A stretch of DNA of 64,000 bases, from NCBI RefSeq assembly GCF_900455735.1, contig NZ_UAUI01000011.1:1-64000 (forward strand). Direction: 5' to 3'. Within the stretch, counting starts at the first letter, position 1. Each line of letters opens with the position of its first letter. A program made the position numbers and the translations under genes. Under the pieces are notes generated by a model, which was given only the letters and a program-made list of their open reading frames with translations, ran no database searches and was not told the DNA's origin. The DNA is from Rhodococcus wratislaviensis. Its GTDB lineage: Bacteria; Actinomycetota; Actinomycetes; Mycobacteriales; Mycobacteriaceae. Shown here piece by piece: positions 51,667-58,336 of the stretch.

Positions 51667-52602
51667 TTACTTGCGGTGCCAGGCGGCGAGCTTCTCGAAC
51701 TCCTCGGCTACGAGGGCGGACCGTCCGGCCAGGAACGGGTAGACGTGCTGCTGGCCCTCCCCGATGGACAGGGTGACATCCACACCGGCTGCTGTGGCGC
51801 GATCCTCCAGACGGGTGGCGTTGTCGAGGAGCGACTCGACGCTGCCGGCCGTGACGTACAGCCGCGGGAAACCGGTGAAGTCGGCGTGCAGCGGGTTCGC
51901 CAGCGGTGTCTTCGGGTCGACGATGCCCCCGAGGACGCCGGCGATCATGCCCTCGAGCAGTTCCGGGGTGATCAGCGCGTCGGTGTCGTTGTTGGTGACG
52001 AGGGTTTCGCCCTTGTTCTCCATGTCGAGCCACGGGGAGAAGGCGACGACCCCGCCGGGGCCCCGCTTGCCCTGTTCCTTCAAGGCCAGGGCGATGGCGA
52101 TGGCGAGGTTGCCGCCCGCCGAATCACCGATGGTGGTGATGTTGTGCGGGGCGATGCCGGAGGCGACGAGCGCATCGAACGCGGCCACCCCGTCCTCGAC
52201 CTGCGCCGGGTGCTGGAACTCGGGGGCCCGGCGGTAGTCCACCACGAAGCTGACGGCGCCGAGGGCCTTCGCGACGTGGGCGGCGAGTTTGCGGTGGCTG
52301 GACGCCGACCCGACGGCGAATCCGCCGCCGTGTGTGTACAGGAGCACCTCGGACGTGGCCGCTGCCTCCGGCAGGCACCAGATGCCCGGGACTCCGCCGA
52401 CGGCGTCCTCGCGGTACGTCACGCCCTCCGGCTCGACGGTCGGCTGGTGCCACTCGTCGAACATGGAACGGAACAGGCGCATGGTCAGGTCCGGCGTCGC
52501 CGCCATGATCTGGGACCAATCGGCGTAGAGGTCGCGCAGCACGTCCCGGCCCTCGGCATCGGCGGAAGTGACGCTGAACTGTTCGGAGATGTTGGTGGTC
52601 AT
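51667..52602 (-). CDS. Alpha/beta hydrolase, HSL type (lactone/ester hydrolase of the BVMO pathway)
   Basis: 311 aa. The oxyanion motif is THGGGFAVGS, the nucleophile lies in IGDSAGGNLAIA, the acidic residue in AGSVESLLDN and the His in QQHVYPF. It belongs to the HSL/GDxG esterases and is the first gene after the duplicated operator block at 52682-52756. Directly upstream of the BVMO gene (64-nt gap), it is expected to hydrolyse the ester or lactone made by that enzyme, like caprolactone hydrolases of the ChnC type. A cytosolic location is indicated by the absence of a signal peptide. Confidence 0.9.
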   Translation of the reverse strand: MTTNISEQFSVTSADAEGRDVLRDLYADWSQIMAATPDLTMRLFRSMFDEWHQPTVEPEGVTYREDAVGGVPGIWCLPEAAATSEVLLYTHGGGFAVGSASSHRKLAAHVAKALGAVSFVVDYRRAPEFQHPAQVEDGVAAFDALVASGIAPHNITTIGDSAGGNLAIAIALALKEQGKRGPGGVVAFSPWLDMENKGETLVTNNDTDALITPELLEGMIAGVLGGIVDPKTPLANPLHADFTGFPRLYVTAGSVESLLDNATRLEDRATAAGVDVTLSIGEGQQHVYPFLAGRSALVAEEFEKLAAWHRK

Positions 52603-52681
52603 GGTTGCCTTTGGTTCGATTTCGGACCAGGGATTGATGCCTCGTCCGTGTTCTGTGTCCTACCTGCCGCGGCCGCCCCGA

Positions 52682-52756
52682 TGTGATGGCCGCCACGGCT
52701 CCTGGATCAAACGTAGAAGGATGTTTCGACCCCCCTGTGTTCCGATGTGAAACACA
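52682..52756. promoter_or_regulatory. Operator/promoter block, copy 1 (AcoR-type palindrome)
   Basis: The block begins TGTGATGGCCGCCACGGC, continues through TGGATCAAACGTA and ends in a 21-bp palindrome (52736-52756) with arms TGTGTTCC and GAAACACA around GATGT. The same block occurs at 57241-57315. In both copies the palindrome centre is about 144-145 bp from the minus-strand gene start (52602 and 57160), so the duplicated unit belongs to those promoters. The palindrome fits the sites of AcoR/Fis-type activators, one of which is encoded at 53898. Confidence 0.7.
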
Positions 52757-52825
52757 GTGGGCCTCGAATATCTGCACATGATGAGGGGACACCTGACAGC
52801 CCACCCCGAACGAGGTAGTCCCCCG

Positions 52826-53884
52826 ATGCATGCATTCGCCGTCCTTCCCGACGACAGCACGATCCATGACCTGGATATCCCGACCCCGAGCCCCGAAGGC
52901 CGGACGGTCCTGTTGAAAGTGACGCGGGCCGGCGTCTGCCACACCGACACCCACCTGCGTGCGGGTGGATACGACCTCGGCAGCCGCGGAATGATGAATA
53001 TGAAAGACCGCGGCATCGAGTACCCGATGGTGCTCGGCCACGAGGTCGTCGGCATCGTCGAACAGGTCGGTGACGACGTCGAATCCGTTCGCCCGGGCGA
53101 CGTGCGGCTGATCTACCCGTGGATCGGCTGCGGCGAATGCCGCCACTGCCGCGAAGGAAGCGACAACCGTTGTGCTGCAGGAAGAAATCTCGGTGTGGCC
53201 CGCCACGGTGGCTACGCCGAATACATTCTCGTCCCCGACGAGAAGTACCTCGTCGACATCGAGGGCATCGACCCGAGTTGGGCTGCCACCCTGGCCTGTT
53301 CGGGTCTGACCGCCTACAGCGCCGTCGACAGGATCCTTCCCCTCGAACCGGATGAGCCGGTCGTCCTGTTCGGCGCGGGAGGTCTCGGGCTCACCGCCGT
53401 CGCGTTGCTCCGCGCCCGGGGTCACCGCAACATCTGCGCGGTCGATGTCGCCGAGGGGAACCTCGCCCTGGCCCGGAACATGGGCGCCTCGAGCACAGTC
53501 CTCTCCGGGCCCGGCAGCGGCGCCAAGGACATCCGACGCGCGGTCGGCGGACCGGCGAGCGCCGTCGTCGACTTCGTCAACAACGGCGTCACTGCCACGT
53601 CGGCGTTCGAGGTCCTGGCCAAGGCGGGGCACATGGTCCAGGTCGGACTATTCGGCGGCGAAGTCACCATCCCGACCGCACTGCTGGCCCTGCGCATGAT
53701 CCACATCGAGGGCAGCTTCGTCGGTACTCTCGCCCAGCTGCAGGACCTGGTGCGGATCGCGCGAAGTGGAAAGCTGCCCAACATCCCGGTCGTCGAACGG
53801 TCGCTGTCCGCGGCAGAGGTCTCCCGGGCCCTGGACGACCTCACCGCCGGGGGCATTGCTGGACGCATCGTCCTGACTGCTTGA
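52826..53884 (+). CDS. Zinc-dependent alcohol dehydrogenase
   Basis: A 352-aa MDR-family alcohol dehydrogenase. Catalytic-zinc ligands lie in AGVCHTDTH (C and following H) and LGHEVVG. A structural-zinc lobe has CGECRHCREGSDNRC (four Cys). The NAD motif is LFGAGGLGLTAVALL. It oxidises an alcohol to a ketone or aldehyde; opposite a BVMO operon the likely substrate is the cyclic or secondary alcohol that yields the BVMO ketone. The ATG at 52826 follows GAGGTAG. It is divergent from the hydrolase-BVMO unit across the operator block and is followed after 13 nt by the activator gene. Confidence 0.9.
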   Translation: MHAFAVLPDDSTIHDLDIPTPSPEGRTVLLKVTRAGVCHTDTHLRAGGYDLGSRGMMNMKDRGIEYPMVLGHEVVGIVEQVGDDVESVRPGDVRLIYPWIGCGECRHCREGSDNRCAAGRNLGVARHGGYAEYILVPDEKYLVDIEGIDPSWAATLACSGLTAYSAVDRILPLEPDEPVVLFGAGGLGLTAVALLRARGHRNICAVDVAEGNLALARNMGASSTVLSGPGSGAKDIRRAVGGPASAVVDFVNNGVTATSAFEVLAKAGHMVQVGLFGGEVTIPTALLALRMIHIEGSFVGTLAQLQDLVRIARSGKLPNIPVVERSLSAAEVSRALDDLTAGGIAGRIVLTA

Positions 53885-53897
53885 CACTGGGATTGTG

Positions 53898-55712
53898 ATG
53901 GAAAAGTCACGCCGCGAGGACGAGGTCCGGAGTGCCCGCGAACTGCTGATCACGCAGGGGCTGGTCCGGGCTTCCGTTCCCGCGTCCCTCGTCGCCGAGG
54001 AGATCGAGCAGAGCTGGCGCCGCTCGGTCTCACATCGCGTCGATCCCGGGGTCGGACCCCACATTCTGGGGGAGATCGACCCCGACAGCGCCATCCTGCG
54101 TGCCGCCGGCCGGATCCTGGACCAGTGGCAGACCAACCTCACCGACTCACGGATGACCCTCTTCCTCGCCGACGAGGACGGTCGCATCGTTTCGCGCCGT
54201 ATCGTCGACACACAGGACGAGCGGGCACTGGATCAGGCCAACGCGGTGGAAGGTTTCGACTTCTCCGAACAGTCCTTGGGCACCAACGGGCTGGGCACCC
54301 CCATCGAGTCACGTGGGATCGTATTCGTCCGAGGCACCGAGCATTTCAACGATGCCCTCGCTCAACTGGCGTGCGCGGGCGCTCCCATCAAGCACCCCAT
54401 CACCGGGCGGATCGTGGGTTCACTCTCCATCGCCTCCCACATCGACGTCGCCAGCCCGTTGATGGTCGCGATGGTGCGGCAGGCCGGACATCAGATCGCC
54501 GAAGCGCTCGAGCTGATGGCCGACTCCCGGGACCTCGAGCTGGCGCGCACCTACCGCCTGTTCCGGTCGTCCCGGCACCCGGTCCTGGTCATGAATTCGG
54601 AAACGGTGATGACGGATCTGCCCGCCCTCGCCCACTTCGACGCGGAGTCCCACGCCGACCTGTGGGAAAAGCTACGCCGCCACCGCTGGGATCAGGACGA
54701 ACTTCAGGTCGAGTTGCCCACACTCGGAGCCGAGGCGATGGTCCGGCGCCTCGGCCGCGCCGGCCAGGACGCGATCTTCGCGCTGGAGTTCACGTCGCAG
54801 GCCGCAGCCGGACAGGTGACCGTCGCCGACAGCCAGGACAGTGCGGCCGCACCCGCCGGTGGCGTTGCGGTGGACGGCGTGGCGTCCCACCGGACTCGGC
54901 CGACTCCGTACAGCGACGTGCAACGGCAGCTCACAGCTTCCGCAGACGTCGAGGGGCTCATCCGCGTCGTCGGAGGCCCCGGCACCGGCAAACGCCACCA
55001 GGCCTCGAGGTGGCTGCGCCAGCACACCAGCCAAGAGCCCGAGGTCGTCGCCGTCCGCGATCTCGCTGCGGATGACGCGATCTGGGCCGGCGGGGAAGCC
55101 GCGTTGCGGGAAGGCCGCGGCGTCGTCGTGGTGGGAGGAGGCGATCTCTCCGACGACCTGCGTGCGCGTCTCGGCGCCTTCGCGAGGCTCTCGCGCCCGG
55201 GAGCCCCCGCGGGTGCCCGTGTCATCCTCACCGAACGCGCCGGCGATGCAAACGAAGACGGAGCAGACGCCGATCCGCCGGTGGTACGCGTCCCCGCCCT
55301 CACAGAACTGCGCGACGAGCTGCCCGACATCGTGCGCGCGGTCGCTGCCGAGCTCTTCCCAGGCGCGCCGGCGCTACGCTTCTCCCCCGCCGCGCTCCAG
55401 TGTCTGCTGGCCTGGCGTTGGCCCGGCAACGTCGCCGAGCTGAGCCGGCTCCTCACCGCCTTCCCGTACCCGGTTCGCAGCGGCCTCATTCAGACCAAAG
55501 ACCTGCCCGCCCCCATGCGGCAGACGGCCTGGTCGTCGCTGAGCCGCTACGAGCAGGCAGAGCGCGAGACGATCGAGGGCGCCCTGCGCGAAGCCGACGG
55601 CAACAAGGCTCGCGCCGCCAAGATTCTCGGTATCGGCCGCACCACCCTGTACCGCAAGATGCGGGCCCTGAAAATTGATGCCGACGAACGAATGATCGCC
55701 CCCGGACCGTGA
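53898..55712 (+). CDS. AcoR-type transcriptional activator with degenerate AAA+ domain
   Basis: 604 aa. An N-terminal GAF-like sensor (about residues 70-215, with FDFSEQSLGTNGLGTPIESRG typical of AcoR-type activators) leads to a reduced AAA+ region (about 340-530), then a C-terminal Fis-type HTH (ETIEGALREADGNKARAAKILGIGRTTLYRKM). The Walker A form VVGGPGTGKRHQAS is present but the sigma54-contacting GAFTGA loop is not. The WPGNVAEL remnant of the family is kept. It must therefore work without sigma54, as expected in actinobacteria. It lies 13 nt after the alcohol dehydrogenase and is the likely activator acting at the two palindromes 52736-52756 and 57295-57315. Confidence 0.88.
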   Translation: MEKSRREDEVRSARELLITQGLVRASVPASLVAEEIEQSWRRSVSHRVDPGVGPHILGEIDPDSAILRAAGRILDQWQTNLTDSRMTLFLADEDGRIVSRRIVDTQDERALDQANAVEGFDFSEQSLGTNGLGTPIESRGIVFVRGTEHFNDALAQLACAGAPIKHPITGRIVGSLSIASHIDVASPLMVAMVRQAGHQIAEALELMADSRDLELARTYRLFRSSRHPVLVMNSETVMTDLPALAHFDAESHADLWEKLRRHRWDQDELQVELPTLGAEAMVRRLGRAGQDAIFALEFTSQAAAGQVTVADSQDSAAAPAGGVAVDGVASHRTRPTPYSDVQRQLTASADVEGLIRVVGGPGTGKRHQASRWLRQHTSQEPEVVAVRDLAADDAIWAGGEAALREGRGVVVVGGGDLSDDLRARLGAFARLSRPGAPAGARVILTERAGDANEDGADADPPVVRVPALTELRDELPDIVRAVAAELFPGAPALRFSPAALQCLLAWRWPGNVAELSRLLTAFPYPVRSGLIQTKDLPAPMRQTAWSSLSRYEQAERETIEGALREADGNKARAAKILGIGRTTLYRKMRALKIDADERMIAPGP

Positions 55713-55737
55713 TCTCGGGACTAAGCGGCGCCATGAC

Positions 55738-55774
55738 TGAACAGACCCCAGACAATGTGTCCGGGGTCTGTTCA
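55738..55774. terminator. Bidirectional terminator hairpin
   Basis: TGAACAGACCCC (55738-55749) pairs perfectly with GGGGTCTGTTCA (55763-55774), and inner GACA/TGTC extends the stem. It lies between the convergent activator (ends 55712) and MHS transporter (ends 55790) genes and should stop transcription from both sides. Confidence 0.8.
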
Positions 55775-55789
55775 TTGTCCTCGAAAGGA

Positions 55790-57160
55790 CTAAATCGTCG
55801 TGGCGGCTGCGGATCGCTCGCGGTCTTCGGAGTGCGATCGATCCAGCGTTTCTGCGCTTCTCGGACCGCCGAGCAATTCTGCGGGAGTATTCGACGTCTC
55901 ACGCATTCCGATAACCGCGAGCGCAGCGATTCCGGTGGCAATCGCGCCGAACATTGCAACCGGAAGCCAGCCCGACGGACCCGAGCCGAGAAGCAGGGCC
56001 GCGATCAACGGAGCGAATCCTGCAAGGAGGTTACCGATCTGGTTGCTGACGGCCATACCCGTGAAGCGAACGGGCGCAGGGAATTGCTCGGCGAAGAACG
56101 ACGTCCACACGCCGTTGTAGCAACTGAAGAACAGTGACATGTTGACGAACGCGAAGATCGCGATCAGCAAGACATTCGTTATCGAGATCGACCACAGGTA
56201 CGCGAAGACCGTGAGCGCACAGCCGGCAGCGCCGATCAGCATCGTCCGCTTACGGCCGATGACGTCGGAGAGGTAGCCGACTGCAGGGATCCCGAAGATC
56301 GACAACGCTATTGCCCCGGAAATGATGGCGAGCATGGCGCCCCGATCCACCCCGACCGACGTGGCGTACGAGAGGCTGAACACGGCGAACAAGGTTTGCA
56401 TCGACGCCATCAAGGATGCGCCGGCGACCCGGATCACGTCGCGCCAGTGATGCTTGATCACGTCGTTCAGCGGGCGCTTCCGGACCCGGCTTCCCTCTTT
56501 TGCTTCGGTGAACGCCGGAGTTTCGTCCAGATGGCTTCGCACGTAATAGGTGATGACGACGACTACGGCGCTGAGCCAGAAGGGAATTCTCCAGCCCCAG
56601 GTGTACAGCGCGTCGTGGGGCAGCATCGCGACCGGGAGAAACACGACGGTGGCCAGTGAGCAGCCGACGGCGTAGCCGACCATGACGAAACTGGTGAAGA
56701 ATCCCCGGCGCCCGACCGGGGAATGTTCCACGGTCAACGTCGACGCTCCCGCCGATTCCGATCCCGCGGAGAATCCTTGAACGACGCGGAGGGCGACCAG
56801 GAGTACCGGGGCGAAGAGGCCCACCTGTTCGTATGTCGGAAGACACCCGATGGCAAAGGATGCGACGCCCATCATCACGACTGTGGCCAGCATGACGCGT
56901 TTACGGCCGAGTCGATCGCCGAAGTGTCCCATCACCACCGCGCCGACAGGTCGGGCCACGTACCCCACAGCGAATGTCGCGAATGATGCGATGAGCGCGA
57001 CGGCGGGGTTGCCGGAGGGAAAGAACAGCACGTTGAAGACCAGAGCGGCTGCGGCACCGTACACGAAGAAGTCGTAGTACTCCAGTGCGCTGCCGAGGAG
57101 CGCGGCCGTCGCCGCACGACGGGGCGTCATCGTGGGCGGCGACGATGGTGCAGTTGTCAT
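55790..57160 (-). CDS. MFS transporter, metabolite:H+ symporter (MHS) family
   Basis: A 456-aa major facilitator with about 12 membrane helices. MHS hallmarks are ALLGSALEYYDFFVYGAAAA in TM1, GYVARPVGAVVMGHFGDRLGRKRV and LLVALRVVQGFSAGSESAGAS. Members import carboxylates such as shikimate, ketoglutarate or aromatic acids. The promoter copy 57241-57315 is nearly the same as that of the BVMO-hydrolase unit, so the transporter probably brings in the substrate or a related acid of that pathway. The C-terminal tail is long and polar. The start has GGAGAAAC upstream. Confidence 0.9.
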   Translation of the reverse strand: MTTAPSSPPTMTPRRAATAALLGSALEYYDFFVYGAAAALVFNVLFFPSGNPAVALIASFATFAVGYVARPVGAVVMGHFGDRLGRKRVMLATVVMMGVASFAIGCLPTYEQVGLFAPVLLVALRVVQGFSAGSESAGASTLTVEHSPVGRRGFFTSFVMVGYAVGCSLATVVFLPVAMLPHDALYTWGWRIPFWLSAVVVVITYYVRSHLDETPAFTEAKEGSRVRKRPLNDVIKHHWRDVIRVAGASLMASMQTLFAVFSLSYATSVGVDRGAMLAIISGAIALSIFGIPAVGYLSDVIGRKRTMLIGAAGCALTVFAYLWSISITNVLLIAIFAFVNMSLFFSCYNGVWTSFFAEQFPAPVRFTGMAVSNQIGNLLAGFAPLIAALLLGSGPSGWLPVAMFGAIATGIAALAVIGMRETSNTPAELLGGPRSAETLDRSHSEDRERSAAATTI

Positions 57161-57240
57161 GTGTTTCTCCTGAAACAGACTCGGTGGTGGCAGGGCGTGG
57201 CCCGAGAGCTGTGTGACCCTCGGTAGCCGATGGGCGGCAT

Positions 57241-57315
57241 TGTGATGGCCGCCACGGCGTGTGGATCAAACGTAAGAGCATGTTCCAACCCACCTGTGTT
57301 CCGCTTTGGAACACC
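57241..57315. promoter_or_regulatory. Operator/promoter block, copy 2 (AcoR-type palindrome)
   Basis: Copy of the 52682-52756 block: TGTGATGGCCGCCACGGC, TGGATCAAACGTA, then a palindrome at 57295-57315 with arms TGTGTTCC and GGAACACC around GCTTT; the inner seven pairs are perfect. It is located about 145 bp from the MHS transporter start (57160), as in copy 1. On the other side it also faces the WhiB chimera at 57395. Confidence 0.7.
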
Positions 57316-57394
57316 ACGACACCTGGGTAGCTGACCGATCCTGGAAGCACCCACCACAGGCCGCAGTCCATATTTCGATTTTCAGGAGACAAGC

Positions 57395-57880
57395 GTGACC
57401 GCCATCGTGACCCGTGATCCGAGCACCCAGCTGGACGACGACGACTGTCGCGACGTCCTGGACCACACCCGGGCGTTCGTGCGGAACGCGGTGGTTCCGC
57501 GTGGGCGGGAGATCGACGCGGCACTCCACTCCGGTGACTGGTGGACGCGTGCCGCGTGCCGCGGCGCCGAACTCGCAGTGTTCTTCTCGCCTGACGATGA
57601 ACGCGGCCACGCCCGCAACCGGCGTGAAACGCAGGCGCGGCAGATTTGTCAGCCCTGCCCCGTGCTCGCGCAGTGCCGCGATTATGCGCTCGTGTCGGGC
57701 GAACCGTACGGTGTGTGGGGTGGCATGACTGAAGGGGACCGGCGAAAGCACAGCCGTCGATTCCGCCGCGGTGAGCGTCGACCGCTCGAATCCGTGCACG
57801 CGCGATCCGTTACCGACGTTCCGCGGATGCGACGGTCCGCACCGACTCCTCCTCAGCGGCCTGGTTCGGCAAGCTCGTAG
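57395..57880 (+). CDS. WhiB-family protein fused to an acyl-CoA dehydrogenase N-terminus (chimera)
   Basis: 161 aa from a GTG at 57395 with a strong AGGAG site. Residues ~13-42 (DDDCRDVLDHTRAFVRNAVV, then PRGREID) read like the first helix of an acyl-CoA dehydrogenase, not like any WhiB. From residue ~47 a normal WhiB domain follows: DWWTRAACRG, then CQPCPVLAQC and a YGVWGGMTEGDRR turn, giving the four Cys for a [4Fe-4S] cluster, and a basic C-terminal DNA-binding tail. No start codon lies at the WhiB boundary, so the gene is expressed as a fusion from the BVMO-type promoter. A rearrangement is the simplest explanation. Confidence 0.75.
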   Translation: MTAIVTRDPSTQLDDDDCRDVLDHTRAFVRNAVVPRGREIDAALHSGDWWTRAACRGAELAVFFSPDDERGHARNRRETQARQICQPCPVLAQCRDYALVSGEPYGVWGGMTEGDRRKHSRRFRRGERRPLESVHARSVTDVPRMRRSAPTPPQRPGSASS

Positions 57881-58116
57881 CCGAGTTCCTCTCCGAGTAA
57901 GCGAGCGGAACACCCACCGCGATCGGTACCCCCGGTGTCTGTGCGGGGATACGCTGGGATCACTGTCCGCCGACGACGGGACGACTCGAGCCGGCCACCG
58001 GTGGGGTGACGCCGACCGGGATGGGGCGTGCGATGACCGAATTCGATCCGCTCGCACCGGTGGGTTCAGCGACCAAGAAAAGCCTGAATATCGGAGACCT
58101 CGTGCCCAGCGTCGCG

Positions 58117-58224
58117 GTGCCGGGGCGGGCGGATGTTGCCGACGTGCAATGGGCGTGGTTGGTGCCGCTGCTGCCTCTCGGTAGGAAGGCGGGCCGTTCG
58201 CCGAAGTGGACGAAACGGCAGCTC
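58117..58224 (+). pseudogene. IS5-type transposase N-terminal stub
   Basis: In the frame starting near 58033 the segment VPGRADVADVQWAWLVPLLP followed by LGRKAGRSPKWTKRQL matches the conserved N-terminus of IS5-family (DUF4096-type) transposases of rhodococci. Homology stops after KRQL and the frame ends at 58323 without the catalytic DDE region. No inverted repeats could be assigned. The 456-bp stretch 57881-58336 otherwise contains no gene. The remnant lies between the WhiB chimera and the molybdenum hydroxylase operon and supports local rearrangement. Confidence 0.65.
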
Positions 58225-58336
58225 ACCAGGAACAGCGACGTTGCACGTGAGGATGCCGCCGTCGGGTCCTGCTCCTGTCGACGTTCCGGTCGTCGGCGTC
58301 TGTGCCGACGACCGGTGGTCTGAGGTCCGGTTGCAT

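Noticed and set aside
49980..51776. 598-codon plus-strand frame opposite the Baeyer-Villiger monooxygenase
   Set aside because: Composition is that of an antisense frame (Asp/Gly/Val repeats) with no motif; the BVMO fingerprint on the minus strand is decisive.
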